Below, one piece after another: positions 1-9,574 of a stretch of DNA of 64,000 nt. This DNA is from Prevotella sp. (GTDB lineage: Bacteria > Bacteroidota > Bacteroidia > Bacteroidales > Bacteroidaceae). Every line of letters begins with the position of its first letter. Position 1 is the stretch's first letter. The position numbers and the translations under genes are program-made. The DNA lies in contig JAFRRN010000077.1 of assembly GCA_017428055.1 (NCBI GenBank), positions 27,611-91,610 of the forward strand. The letters run 5' to 3'. The notes under the pieces were generated by a model. That model had not been told where the DNA came from, made no database searches, and saw only the letters and a list, made by a program, of their open reading frames with translations.

Positions 1-228
1 GAGTCCTTGCTGATACGCAAGTAAGACCACCACGATACGGTGGCATCATGCCTTTTCGGGTATCTTTTTGCATTTTTTATTCCAATGTTTTTTAATGTTT
101 ATATAATAAATGTTGAAAAATGTCGTTTTAACTATGTAAACAAATCAATATTGGGAATGATACAAACCGTCATGGTCAATTACAAGTTAAACGACGACAT
201 ATATAATCCAAGATACATTTCGGACGGC

Positions 229-822
229 ATGAATGAGATGGAGCGCAACATCAAGCGTATATTGGATTTCATTGTCGCTATCATTTGCTTGGTTGTTTTC
301 TCACCCCTGTTCCTCGTGTGTTACATCGCCGTGAAAAGAGAAGACGGCGGTCCGGCCATTTTCAAGCAAGAGCGGATAGGGAGATTTGGCCGGCCGTTTA
401 ACATTTACAAGTTCAGGAGCATGAGGTTAGACGCGGAAAAAGACGGGCCGGCATTGTACCAGCACGAAAATGACACACGCATGACCAACATCGGGAAATT
501 CCTTCGGGCGCATCACCTCGACGAACTTCCACAGCTTTGGAACGTAGTGAAGGGCGACATGGCATTCATCGGGCCGCGCCCGGAGCGTGAGTTCTACATC
601 AACCAGATTATGCAGCACGACCCCCGCTATCGCTATCTCTACCAGATACGCCCCGGTGTGACATCGTATGCCACGCTATACAACGGCTATACGGACACGA
701 TGGAGAAGATGTTGCGTAGGCTTGACCTTGACCTCTATTACCTGGAACATCGCTCCTGGTGGTTTGACATCAAGATTTTGGTCAAGACTTTCATCAACAT
801 TGTCTTTGGCAAAAAGTTCTGA
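229..822 (+). CDS. Polyprenyl-phosphate sugar-1-phosphate transferase (bacterial sugar transferase family)
   Basis: This is probably the initiating transferase of a capsule or exopolysaccharide pathway, moving a sugar-1-phosphate from a nucleotide sugar to undecaprenyl phosphate at the inner membrane. After a short basic start there is one hydrophobic segment (about residues 10-30, IVAIICLVVFSPLFLV), then the family motifs: RIGRFGRPFNIYKFRSM, the LDELPQLWNV block with its Asp-Glu pair, DMAFIGPRP and RPGVTSYA. At 197 residues it matches the short monotopic forms of the family. The frame stays open back to an ATG at 40, but that stretch is very AT-rich and unlike the family, so the ATG at 229 is preferred; ATGs at 157 and 172 are also possible. 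An in-frame TAA at 22-24 may end a preceding gene outside the window. The terminator at 839-874 follows. Confidence 0.88.
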   Translation: MNEMERNIKRILDFIVAIICLVVFSPLFLVCYIAVKREDGGPAIFKQERIGRFGRPFNIYKFRSMRLDAEKDGPALYQHENDTRMTNIGKFLRAHHLDELPQLWNVVKGDMAFIGPRPEREFYINQIMQHDPRYRYLYQIRPGVTSYATLYNGYTDTMEKMLRRLDLDLYYLEHRSWWFDIKILVKTFINIVFGKKF

Positions 823-838
823 CAAACGAATGCAAACT

Positions 839-874
839 AAAATATCCACCCCATCAATACGAGGTGGATATTTT
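839..874. terminator. Bidirectional intrinsic terminator
   Basis: A perfect 12-bp inverted repeat (AAAATATCCACC / GGTGGATATTTT) encloses a 12-nt loop. It lies 17 nt after the sugar-transferase stop and directly against the stop of the convergent SprT-like gene. The A/T ends give a U-run in both directions, so it probably serves both genes. Confidence 0.85.
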
Positions 875-1558
875 CTATATATAGCGGATAGAATGGCCGT
901 CACATGCCATAGGCGCTGCCTTCCGCAGATGCTCGTCAATGACATCTGCTTCCACATAATGCACCTTCAACGCAGCGGAGTTGGGATATTGATTGAAGAA
1001 TATGTCATTGCTCATATAGAGTTGCACCCTCGAAACTTCCTTCACGCTCGACACTTGATTGTAATACTTCAAGATGCTTGGCAACACACGGGGCAACACC
1101 TTGATACCAATCTTCCCATTATGAAATGTCACGACAGCCACGACATGGTATCGTTGCCGCTTATCTACCAACTCTTCTTTCTGTTCTTTCGTGCTATGGT
1201 GGGCGATGGTGATGTTGCGATGATACTTCATGTTGATGTCATTCATCATCTTACGGAACAATGAGCCATGCGCCGAGTTGTCTTTCAACTGGTTGTAGTG
1301 GATATAATAATGGATCATCTCATGGATGATGGTGTCTTCCACTTCCCTCTCTGGCAAGTCTATGCGCACATTGATGCGAAGTCGGAAGTCGTAGCAAATG
1401 ACATTTCCCGACTTGTCGCGCCGTTTCCTATACACACACTGGCCCAAGAAAGTCTTGGCATCGCTCAACAGGATGGGGATGCGAGGCAACGTCCCACCAA
1501 ACATCTGTTGGTTGAACTCGTCAAACTTCTTTTCTACGTATGGAACAGTCGCCTTCAT
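875..1558 (-). CDS. SprT-like zinc metalloprotease-family protein
   Basis: The 227-residue protein carries HEMIH at residues 79-83 and a third likely zinc ligand at His97 within SAHGSLFRKMM, which is the spacing of the SprT-like domain. The domain fills the N-terminal half. The C-terminal half (about 110-227) contains none of the four-cysteine zinc ribbon found in many SprT proteins and has no recognised domain. No signal peptide is visible, so it should be cytoplasmic. The start lies 4 bp after the stop of the secreted HExxH protein, so it is probably the last gene of the operon led by GH127. Bacterial SprT-like proteins are poorly understood; substrate and role cannot be stated. Family call is firm, function is not. 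Confidence 0.8.
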   Translation of the reverse strand: MKATVPYVEKKFDEFNQQMFGGTLPRIPILLSDAKTFLGQCVYRKRRDKSGNVICYDFRLRINVRIDLPEREVEDTIIHEMIHYYIHYNQLKDNSAHGSLFRKMMNDINMKYHRNITIAHHSTKEQKEELVDKRQRYHVVAVVTFHNGKIGIKVLPRVLPSILKYYNQVSSVKEVSRVQLYMSNDIFFNQYPNSAALKVHYVEADVIDEHLRKAAPMACDGHSIRYI

Positions 1559-1562
1559 CCTA

Positions 1563-3719
1563 TCACTTCACATAAACCTTCTTGCCACCTTGGATATAAA
1601 TACCCTTGGGCAACGTTGAAGAGTTAACGACTTTCGTTCCCGTCAATGTGTACACATCGCCATTGGAAGTAGTGGAAGAATTGGCATTCACCCATTGGAT
1701 TCCCGTCGGGTCGTCATAGTCAATAGATGCCAGATACGACTGGGCAGCACCATTCTCCTCCCCTATCGTGACATGGAAGATGAAACGTGCTGTGGCACTT
1801 TGCCTGAAATTTTGCTTATAGACGATGGCTTGCCCAATGGTATAAGAATCTCCCACATGGCACTTGCCAGGGTTTTGTCCTATCGTAAATGCCAAGCTTG
1901 ACGTATTGAACTCTGAAAAGACATAACTATTGTTGGCATTCCAACCACAAACCATACCGTCTTGGTTGAACCAATGTCCATAGCCATTCGCAGTGGAACC
2001 GCTCTCTGCCAACGAGTAATCCGTAGGATTCAAGGGATAGAACATCATCTTACCATTGCCGGGACCATTGACGCTATATGCCTGCAAGGCACTACCGATA
2101 CGTGACAACTCACACTGGAACGCCGTGCCGAGCATGGCGGCAGCCCTTCCACCGAGGTTGACGGTGGTACTCCTGAAATTAATCTTATCAGCAGGCAACA
2201 CCACATGGAAGTCAAACGTGATGTCTGCCACGCTACGCTTATCCAAGGTCGGCGAAGCATACACGGTGGCATTACCGCCTATATCCGTTCCTTCAAACGA
2301 CACACGATAGGGCCAACGGTCATCAGCAGCGAATTTCTCATCCCATTTATGCTGGATATAACGTTTGAGGGCTGGCGACACTACGAGCCACATACGGTCA
2401 GTATTATCGGGAACAGTGAAAGAGAGCGTCACTGTCGTTTCCTCGCCTCCCGTGCAATAGATGGAGTCTTGAGAGAAGTATTGCCTTGTCCCATCCTTCA
2501 GCAATGCTACATATCCCAGACGAAATCCACGATATGAGCCATTGATGACTTGGTAGTTGTCAACATTGGCTTTCGAGAAAACGCTGTTGCCATCTAAATA
2601 TTCACCGGGGTCACCGTTAGCCAATTTGGCATCATAGCGCAACGCCGTGAAATGGGTCGTGACCTCCGTCCCTGCATCAGGAACGTTGAGGGGGATGACA
2701 TTGAAACCCGTCGATTGGGGCGCACTTGCCAATGCCACTTGGTAAGACCCGTCCTCGGTCAGCGCACAACGATAGGTGAAGTCGCCGATATATGGATTGC
2801 GATAGGGCTTGCATACCTCCAAGTCCCACGTCACCAACCGACATGCATAGTCGAAATACATCTTATATAACTCATCGACACTCAATCCCTTGTAGTCCAT
2901 CAGCACTTGGTTGAAATCCTTGACACTGGTCTCCGGCCAGTTCCAAACGTTGGCGACGGTCTTGATGTCTTTGTAATATTGGCAAAGGTAATAGAAGAAC
3001 CAATAGCTCTGGTAGCGATGCCACTCATGGGTAAACGCATAGTTGTGGGAATTGCGAAACACGCCAATGCTCTGGTCATACATCAACTCGGGATAACTCT
3101 GGTTAGCTTGCCATTGCGCCGTCTGCTCCCATGTCACGCTGCCATTGCCCACGGCACCGTGGAAACCCGTCTGTACATTCCACAGCGACCCCTGCTTGGA
3201 AGCCTCCGAATAGCACATGTAATGGAAGGAGTGCCCTATCTCATGCGCCACGCTATGGCCTACGGGCTTACAAGTGGCAGGGTTGAGCCATAAAGCTGAT
3301 ACTTGATAGTCGTATCCTCCTCCATAACAAGTCCAGGTGTCGGTATGGTTCATCAGCACCATCACCTTGTATTTGTTCAAGTTGGAGTTGTTGGGATCGA
3401 CGAAGCCGAGTTGGTTGATTTCCAAGTCAAAGAACGCCTCGCACTTCCTCAACAAGTCATCGATGTCAACATTATAAAACCCCGACACTTCCGATGGCGA
3501 CGTCTTGCCATAATACTTATCCCAGAAGACGATGACATTATCCGTCTCCTTGCTCCTCGACTTCGACCAAGTGTATTTGTTGTCGGGGTCGTTCTCGGCA
3601 TAGAGCAAGGTGTCTGTCCGTGACTGTCGCCATTCATTGGGAATATAGACTGTCTTTTGCGCCCCTACACATATCCATGAGGCAAAAAGGACAAATGCCG
3701 TAAGAGTAATCTTTTTCAT
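1563..3719 (-). CDS. Secreted DUF6055-type HExxH protein with DUF4859-like module and T9SS-like tail
   Basis: A signal peptide (about residues 1-20, ending CVGA-Q) precedes a domain of roughly 320 residues holding HEIGHSFHYMCY (HEIGH at 159-163). That is the pattern of the DUF6055 family, which looks like a zinc metalloprotease although no activity is assumed here. A middle beta-rich stretch follows. Then comes a DUF4859-like module (roughly 540-670) with the signature YGHWFNQDGMVCGWN. The end, VYTLTGTKVVNSSTLPKGIY with a basic finish, resembles a T9SS sorting tail. The protein is therefore expected outside the cell or on its surface. It sits 47 bp downstream of the CotH-like gene, which carries a related DUF4859-like module, so the two may bind the same surface or glycan. 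Length is 718 residues. Confidence 0.78.
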   Translation of the reverse strand: MKKITLTAFVLFASWICVGAQKTVYIPNEWRQSRTDTLLYAENDPDNKYTWSKSRSKETDNVIVFWDKYYGKTSPSEVSGFYNVDIDDLLRKCEAFFDLEINQLGFVDPNNSNLNKYKVMVLMNHTDTWTCYGGGYDYQVSALWLNPATCKPVGHSVAHEIGHSFHYMCYSEASKQGSLWNVQTGFHGAVGNGSVTWEQTAQWQANQSYPELMYDQSIGVFRNSHNYAFTHEWHRYQSYWFFYYLCQYYKDIKTVANVWNWPETSVKDFNQVLMDYKGLSVDELYKMYFDYACRLVTWDLEVCKPYRNPYIGDFTYRCALTEDGSYQVALASAPQSTGFNVIPLNVPDAGTEVTTHFTALRYDAKLANGDPGEYLDGNSVFSKANVDNYQVINGSYRGFRLGYVALLKDGTRQYFSQDSIYCTGGEETTVTLSFTVPDNTDRMWLVVSPALKRYIQHKWDEKFAADDRWPYRVSFEGTDIGGNATVYASPTLDKRSVADITFDFHVVLPADKINFRSTTVNLGGRAAAMLGTAFQCELSRIGSALQAYSVNGPGNGKMMFYPLNPTDYSLAESGSTANGYGHWFNQDGMVCGWNANNSYVFSEFNTSSLAFTIGQNPGKCHVGDSYTIGQAIVYKQNFRQSATARFIFHVTIGEENGAAQSYLASIDYDDPTGIQWVNANSSTTSNGDVYTLTGTKVVNSSTLPKGIYIQGGKKVYVK

Positions 3720-3766
3720 TGTATTTTCTGATTATAATTGCCTGTTTATTCTCTTTAAAAGGTTTC

Positions 3767-5671
3767 TTACCAACCCCACCACCATCCTCCGCCTTGGTTT
3801 TTGATGGTGAAATGGACGGCGACATTCACCTTCTTCAGGGTTGAACCTACCTGATACTGGAATTGCATGGTGACAGTATGCGCGTCGTCGTAGCAGTTTT
3901 GGGGATGCACACCACATGTCCAGTTGAACAAGTCGTCATACACCTCTATATAGACATGCCCCTCGCTCCAAGTAAGTGGGTCTCCATCTTCATTAAACCA
4001 GCCGCCATAGACCCCGTTAGTGTGGTTTTGCCCATCGCTGCCATCGGCAAATAACGGTATGATTGTTACTTTCGCAGGACTGAAAGAAGACTCATCCACG
4101 CCAAGGAGTTCCAACACCTTCCCCCGATCCACTTGCACTTGCACGTCTTGGCTATAGCCTTTGTCCTTATCTAAAGTCACCTCGCAAGTGATAGTGCCAC
4201 AGAGTGTCTCGTCATGAATGGGCGTGTCGTCAGGTTCGGGGATATTGTTGATCAGCTCCGTCATGTACTTCGCACGGTTGACGAGCCATTGGTGCATCTT
4301 CTCCACTTCCGTGGAAAAGTTCTTTTCACGTATAGGCCAACGAGCCGCATCACGTGTCATGGAACCTTGATCAAGATTGGCGATATACTTCTCCATCACC
4401 GCCCAGTTGCGCGTAACGATGGAATCGGCATATTTGTTCCACTCCTCCTTATACCTTTGCACAAACTCCTTACATCCGAAGAGGTTGGTGAAGAACTGCG
4501 GAACATAGTTGTAGTTGCCGTTGCGTTTATAGGGATTGCTGCCCATCACCGTCTCACGGTAGTCGGTAAAGAACGTGTGGTTGGTCTCCATGTGGCTCCA
4601 GTCGAAGTCATATCCCGCATCGAAATCCCAAAGAGGTCCCATCACCCATTTGCCATCACCATCCTTGTGCATGAAGATGCTACGGGGAGCAGACAGTTCT
4701 ACATTATATATATATTCCTGGATCTGTAGATAATGGATAAACGATGTCATGTCCATCAATGAGTCGGCGGCATGAAAGTTCCTGTTCTTGATGGCGTTCT
4801 CTAAGACGGCAAAAATCTCCTTGATGGAGTCGCGCACCGTTGGGGTGAGCAAGTCGTCATCGGGATATTTCACCGCCATGGGCATGTTATACACCGTTGA
4901 CCAGAAATTATCCTCGCCGTATGGGTTTTCCGCCGGTCCATCATCAACGTCTAATGTCACCAAGATACCTCCCTCGTCACTAATATCCACGCGGTTCTTG
5001 TTTTGTTGTACTTGTTCGGTGAGTTGGTACAAGCCTTTGTAGTCGCCATTGATGAACAGTTCGACATAACGAGTGTGATTGGTAAAGGGCAATCCCATCC
5101 AATGCCCCAGCTCGAAGACAAAAGTGTTCATCAAGTCCGTGATGTCACGGTAGTTGGCAAGCAACACCCAGCTCTTCGCCTTGTCAAGACCAAGGAGCTT
5201 ATGTTTCTCATCCAACTTGATGCGATAAGGTTTCTTGTCGTACCATAAAAACGAGCTGTTGCCGCGCCCGCGAATCTGTCCCGAGCCGGAATAATTGCTG
5301 AAGCTACCCCTCGCATTCAGGGATATATAACAGTCCTTATAATAATCCTTGGAAGTCACATCCGTCCCGTCATGGGTGGTGATATACATCTGAAACACCT
5401 GGTAAGGGTCTTTGGTCTCTACATCCGACACATCCTCAAACGTCACGCTGTCCACCTTTGCGGCATCGAATGGCACTACGATGTCATTGACCATGTTGGC
5501 ATTCAATTGAGACGACTGTATTCCAAACGACTGCACATCATCTGCTTTTAAAGGGAAATCCCATGTGGCTTGCCTATCCTTGATATGCACAAGCACCTGC
5601 TCCTGTGCCATACCCAAGCTTGGTATTAGGAACAAGACCGCCAACGAGAGTATCTTTTTCATGGGTCTCAT
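3767..5671 (-). CDS. Secreted CotH-family protein with C-terminal DUF4859-like module
   Basis: The start at 5671 gives MRPMKKILSLAVLFL and a signal peptide cut after about residue 22; the ATG at 5662 (MKKIL) is an equally good start. The central part is a CotH domain: QIRGRGNSSF, KKPYRIKLD, a long helical region, and GPLWDFDAGYDFDW with the acidic metal-binding residues of this atypical kinase fold. CotH of Bacillus phosphorylates spore-coat proteins; activity in this secreted Bacteroidales form is unproven. The last ~140 residues form a DUF4859-like module (YGGWFNEDGDPLTWSEG). The protein then ends in an odd QGGGWWWGW tail instead of a T9SS-like tail. The start is 1 bp past the stop of the preceding small gene, so the two are translationally linked. 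Confidence 0.8.
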   Translation of the reverse strand: MRPMKKILSLAVLFLIPSLGMAQEQVLVHIKDRQATWDFPLKADDVQSFGIQSSQLNANMVNDIVVPFDAAKVDSVTFEDVSDVETKDPYQVFQMYITTHDGTDVTSKDYYKDCYISLNARGSFSNYSGSGQIRGRGNSSFLWYDKKPYRIKLDEKHKLLGLDKAKSWVLLANYRDITDLMNTFVFELGHWMGLPFTNHTRYVELFINGDYKGLYQLTEQVQQNKNRVDISDEGGILVTLDVDDGPAENPYGEDNFWSTVYNMPMAVKYPDDDLLTPTVRDSIKEIFAVLENAIKNRNFHAADSLMDMTSFIHYLQIQEYIYNVELSAPRSIFMHKDGDGKWVMGPLWDFDAGYDFDWSHMETNHTFFTDYRETVMGSNPYKRNGNYNYVPQFFTNLFGCKEFVQRYKEEWNKYADSIVTRNWAVMEKYIANLDQGSMTRDAARWPIREKNFSTEVEKMHQWLVNRAKYMTELINNIPEPDDTPIHDETLCGTITCEVTLDKDKGYSQDVQVQVDRGKVLELLGVDESSFSPAKVTIIPLFADGSDGQNHTNGVYGGWFNEDGDPLTWSEGHVYIEVYDDLFNWTCGVHPQNCYDDAHTVTMQFQYQVGSTLKKVNVAVHFTIKNQGGGWWWGW

Positions 5672-5672
5672 C

Positions 5673-6113
5673 TCACTTCTTCGTAACCTTAAAGGACTCT
5701 TTTCCACCATTCTTCCCGCCGACTGTCACGACATAGGCTCCCTTTGGCAAACTCGACATGTCAATCCGTCGGAATGCGGAGAGGCTTTCCGCCTCCATCA
5801 TCTTCTTTCCATCTGTGGAATAAACCACAACTGGAGCATCTGTCTCCACACAGAGGGCATGGGGCATGATGCCAGCAGGGTCGCTCTCGTCACTCAATCG
5901 AAAATCTTTGATGCCACTCCATTCATACCTATCACCATTGACGGATAAGCTACCCTGGTTGAATTTCACCACGGGGGCATATCGCAATCCATCGGTAGGG
6001 GCATCAAGCGTATAATAGACTTCCGTGCCATCGGCGAGGGTAAAGACCAACGTCTTTGCCCCCACCGCTATGCTTGCCAAGAAGATGGCACAAACAAACA
6101 AAAACCTTTTCAT
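5673..6113 (-). CDS. Small secreted protein with T9SS-like C-terminal tail
   Basis: No enzyme family is recognised. The 146-residue product has a clear signal peptide (MKRFLFVCAIFLASIAVGA), a short beta-rich body of about 60 residues, and then what looks like a complete T9SS-like tail: VVYSTDGKKM, a spacer, SSLPKGAYVV and a lysine-rich end. Almost half of the mature protein is therefore sorting signal. It lies 18 bp after GH127 and 1 bp before the CotH-like gene. It may be a small surface-attached companion, or the remains of a longer protein that kept only its ends. Confidence 0.72.
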   Translation of the reverse strand: MKRFLFVCAIFLASIAVGAKTLVFTLADGTEVYYTLDAPTDGLRYAPVVKFNQGSLSVNGDRYEWSGIKDFRLSDESDPAGIMPHALCVETDAPVVVYSTDGKKMMEAESLSAFRRIDMSSLPKGAYVVTVGGKNGGKESFKVTKK

Positions 6114-6131
6114 TCTTTTTTAATATCCCGA

Positions 6132-8567
6132 TTAGTCCTTCTTACCATTGACCTTCCACTCCAAGACACCGCCCGACTGGCCTTCCTGCAACTTGGCAAG
6201 TATCTTCAAGCCCTTGGTACGCACAGGCTTGAAATCGACGCTGTTATAACAATCCTTGCTCACCGTGAAGGGGGAATGAGCCTCCACCTCCTGCCAGTTG
6301 CCCTCGGCATCCTGGTAATAGAGCGTCCAACTCTCCGGCACGCGGAAGTTGCCGTCGTAATGGTCAAAGTCGAGCCAATACACCTGCACGTTGTCCACCT
6401 CGTACTCCTTGTCAAATTGGTAGCTTATCGCCTCCGTCGTGCCACGCTTGAGCCACCAATAGTGATAGGGCTTCGACGTGTCGGACGACCGCTTTGGCTC
6501 CCATTGGTCATTGGTGCCGCCAGCCCAACCGTCGGTGGGTGCCGTTTCGGGCGCGTCGTTCTGGATAGGACCGCGGTTGCTGAATGTCATGGCACGGCTG
6601 GCAATCGTCTCTGAAGGGGTCGCCACCGCCTTTGTAGGCGTGTTGGCAATCCATATCTCCATCTGGTCGCTGCCACGGTTGTTCCACGTCGAATAGGGGA
6701 TGGCACGGAAGGCGACATCTTTGACATTGCCGTCGGGCTGCAGCTCCTTGGCCTGTCCCTCCAACACCACCACACCATTGAGCAATCCACTCTCAAAATG
6801 TGCCGTGATGTCGGCGCTATTGAGGATGTATTTATTAAACACCTTGTGGTCGCCTTGGTCCTGTCCTTCCAAGCAGAACACGATGGGTCCGCGCTCCAAC
6901 GCCACCTTCCCACGGTCATCCTCGGCATTGTCGTTGGCGACAACCCGGCGCACATCCATGGGGAAATCCAGTTCTATCACATCACCCTTCTTCCATTTGC
7001 GGTCGATGACGATATAGTCGCGGTTCTCCGGATAGAGCGATTGGCCATTGACGCTCACGCTATATGGTTTGGCATTATCAATATATGTATATAGGTCATT
7101 GCCTATCGGATGCTTCTTCAGCCATCCCGGGACGCGCAGTTTGATGGCAAACTTGCCGCCGCCCTTGTTCACACGAATCTTGACTTTGCCGTCCCAAGGG
7201 TATTCCGTAATCTGCTCCAGTTCCACCCCATTGACTTTCGCCGTGCCTTGCGCATAAAGATTCACATAGATGTCCTTGCCCTGCGCGGCATAGATATAAT
7301 TGGGTACAGACGCGATGAACCGCGTCACGTTGCCCGGGCAACAGGCACACCCGAACCACCGCGCCCTGCCATGCTCGCCGTCGCTCTCCAACGGGTTATC
7401 ATAGAAGAAATGGTCGCCCGACAGGGAAACGCCACTCAACACATTATTATATAACGCGCGCTCGCACACGTCGATGTACTTCGACTCACCCGAAGCCAGG
7501 AACATGCGGTAGTTCCAATACACGTTGGCGATGGCGGCGCACGTCTCGCAATACGCCGTGTGGTTGTTCAACTCATAGTTAGGGCCGAAGCCCTCGCCCT
7601 GCGGGCGGCTGCCGATGCCCCCCGTGATAAACAGCTTCTTCGAGGACATGTTGTTCCAGATACGCTCCAAGGCATGGAAATACGCCGTGTCGCCAGTCAG
7701 CGCGGCGACGTCTGCCACGCCGCTGTACAAGTAGCCCGCCCTCACGGCATGGCCCACAATCTCATCCTGTTGGAGAATGGGCTTGTGGTCTTGCGAATAT
7801 TCGCTGGGACGATGACCGTCGGTGCACCGTCCCGTCTCCTCCACGAAATACCTGGCACCCTCAAGATACTTCTTGTTGCCCGTCACCTTATAGAGCTTGC
7901 ACAGTGCCATCTCTATGATGGGGTGACCGCCCGGGCGATGGATCTGCCCCTCATTCGGCCCGAATGTCTTGCAGACGAGGTCGGCATTCTTGATGGCAAC
8001 GTTGAGAAACGACCGCTTCCCCGTGGCAAGATAGTGCGCCACGGCTGATTCAATCATGTGACCGCTGTTGTAAAGTTCGTGCGAGTTGATCTTCTCCCAC
8101 TTGCTCCTACCCCACCAGCCGGAGAGGCGGTAGCATTTGTTGGTGACGCAGGTCGTGAGGTAGCCATCCTCCTCCTGCGCCGAGGCGATGATGGCAATCA
8201 CGCTGTCTAAGTAATGGTCCAGCCTGGCATCGTAACGCACCGCCAACGAGTAGCTCGCGCCCTCAATCACCTTGTAAGGGTCGGTGTCGTCAAACGAGAA
8301 GTCACCACGATGCTCGCCCTGCATCAATCCGCCCGCGATGGCGAAATTATCGAAACGCCCGTTCTTCTCACACTCGCGGAATGCGGAGGGGATGCTCACC
8401 GTGCGGTTGGTCTCGATGCGCGGCAGCCAGAAACGGTCGCTCAGACGCACACGTGTAAAAGGCACTTCCACGATGGCGGAGCCACCGGGATTAGACTGCC
8501 CAACGCCCGCCGAGGCTACGGCAACGGGAAATAGGGCAAGGAAGAGGAAATACTTCTTTAGGTTCAT
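6132..8567 (-). CDS. GH127 family glycosidase (probable beta-L-arabinofuranosidase)
   Basis: This is a retaining, cysteine-dependent glycoside hydrolase of family GH127 (DUF1680). The zinc/cysteine site of the family is visible: Glu341 and Cys343 in AYCETCAAIANVYWN, and Cys409-Cys410 in CACCPGN, the second cluster holding the nucleophile in characterised members. The (alpha/alpha)6 core covers about residues 35-640. The last ~130 residues form a beta-rich module ending in LEWKVNGKKD that may bind carbohydrate. A signal peptide (about 1-20) sends it to the periplasm or beyond. It is the first gene of the five-gene minus-strand operon. Characterised GH127 enzymes remove beta-L-arabinofuranose from plant glycoproteins or pectic side chains; the exact substrate here is inferred. 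The upstream gap (8568-8680) holds only a weak -7-like box. Confidence 0.9.
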   Translation of the reverse strand: MNLKKYFLFLALFPVAVASAGVGQSNPGGSAIVEVPFTRVRLSDRFWLPRIETNRTVSIPSAFRECEKNGRFDNFAIAGGLMQGEHRGDFSFDDTDPYKVIEGASYSLAVRYDARLDHYLDSVIAIIASAQEEDGYLTTCVTNKCYRLSGWWGRSKWEKINSHELYNSGHMIESAVAHYLATGKRSFLNVAIKNADLVCKTFGPNEGQIHRPGGHPIIEMALCKLYKVTGNKKYLEGARYFVEETGRCTDGHRPSEYSQDHKPILQQDEIVGHAVRAGYLYSGVADVAALTGDTAYFHALERIWNNMSSKKLFITGGIGSRPQGEGFGPNYELNNHTAYCETCAAIANVYWNYRMFLASGESKYIDVCERALYNNVLSGVSLSGDHFFYDNPLESDGEHGRARWFGCACCPGNVTRFIASVPNYIYAAQGKDIYVNLYAQGTAKVNGVELEQITEYPWDGKVKIRVNKGGGKFAIKLRVPGWLKKHPIGNDLYTYIDNAKPYSVSVNGQSLYPENRDYIVIDRKWKKGDVIELDFPMDVRRVVANDNAEDDRGKVALERGPIVFCLEGQDQGDHKVFNKYILNSADITAHFESGLLNGVVVLEGQAKELQPDGNVKDVAFRAIPYSTWNNRGSDQMEIWIANTPTKAVATPSETIASRAMTFSNRGPIQNDAPETAPTDGWAGGTNDQWEPKRSSDTSKPYHYWWLKRGTTEAISYQFDKEYEVDNVQVYWLDFDHYDGNFRVPESWTLYYQDAEGNWQEVEAHSPFTVSKDCYNSVDFKPVRTKGLKILAKLQEGQSGGVLEWKVNGKKD

Positions 8568-8680
8568 GTCAAAAAAAGTCGTTGCTTAATGAATTATTCA
8601 CGCCGCAAAGTAAACAAAAAAGAACCATATACGCTGAAAATATCGTACATACAAATGAAAAAATAGTCCTGACTCTTCAT

Positions 8681-9574
8681 TTAATCATGAACGCTTGGAA
8701 GGGTCAACAGGAAAGCGGCATGGCATCCATGGCATTGCGCCTCGGCAAGCTCAAGCATACCGCCTTGCTGCACCATCATCCTGCGGCTCAGGGAAAGGCC
8801 TATGCCGCTCCCGCCTCGCTTGGTGGTAAAGAAAGGGACAAAGAGAGACGGGCGGTTTGCGGCAGGGATGGGATGGCCGTCGTTTCCTATATATAGTGTT
8901 AGTTGCCCATCATGGGAAGAGCCGCCGGGCGCATCGTCCACCTTCTCGACGACAATCTTTCGCGCCCCGGCTTCCAAGGCATTCTTCACGATATTCATCA
9001 ACACTTGTCGGAGCATACCAGCATCTGCGCGTATGGTGATGTCGTGAGGCACATCGACCTCCCAATCCAACCCAGGATAAGTCCTGCAGATGTCGTCAAG
9101 CAACGGGCGGAGGGCAACGTTGGCCAGCACAGGCCGCTCCAACTCCGACATTTTTCGGTAATTGGCAACAAACTCATTCAAGAAACGTGAGGTGTCGCAG
9201 ATAGCCTGGATGCCTTCCTCAAGCGGCGTACCTCTCACGTCGTTGCGAGCGAGCATTGACTGGCTGATGCTGGCGATGGGGGCAGTGGCGTTCATGATCT
9301 CGTGCGTAAGCACACGTGTCAGCCGCTCCCACGACTCCACCTCGTTCTGGTTCATTTGCCGGCGGATGGTCTCGCCCAGCTGGTTCATCGTCTGCTGCAT
9401 GGCACGCTCGCCGGGCAGCAGCCCGTCGGTAGGAAGGCGGAACGTGAAGTCGTGGTTGCGGATGGCCTCCTGCATCAGATGCGCGCGCAATTTCAAGGAA
9501 CGCTGATGGCGCACAAACGCCCAACAGCCGACGACCAGCAATACACCTATTATAATTATAAACAGCCAAGTCAT
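8681..9574 (-). CDS. Sensor histidine kinase, single membrane segment
   Basis: The start is ATG at 9574, overlapping the response-regulator stop as ATGA. The 297-residue protein has one N-terminal membrane helix (about 3-20) and no room for a periplasmic sensor domain. A linker resembling HAMP/PAS remnants leads to the H-box LTHEIMNATAPI with the phospho-accepting His91. Then follow the N-box NIVKNALEA and the glycine box GGSGIGLSLSRRMM of an HATPase domain. The lack of an outer sensor suggests it detects a signal inside the membrane or acts with the exporter. It is co-translated with the response regulator, and both are divergent from the TolC/permease cluster they probably control. Confidence 0.92.
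   Translation of the reverse strand: MTWLFIIIIGVLLVVGCWAFVRHQRSLKLRAHLMQEAIRNHDFTFRLPTDGLLPGERAMQQTMNQLGETIRRQMNQNEVESWERLTRVLTHEIMNATAPIASISQSMLARNDVRGTPLEEGIQAICDTSRFLNEFVANYRKMSELERPVLANVALRPLLDDICRTYPGLDWEVDVPHDITIRADAGMLRQVLMNIVKNALEAGARKIVVEKVDDAPGGSSHDGQLTLYIGNDGHPIPAANRPSLFVPFFTTKRGGSGIGLSLSRRMMVQQGGMLELAEAQCHGCHAAFLLTLPSVHD

Noticed and set aside
40-228. N-terminal extension of the sugar transferase
   Set aside because: Its AT-rich sequence and odd residues do not match the family, whose usual start corresponds to the ATG at 229. It is more likely upstream intergenic DNA.
8568-8680. Possible promoter of the GH127 operon
   Set aside because: The best -7-like box differs from the consensus and no -33 element stands at the right distance, so it is not listed as a feature.
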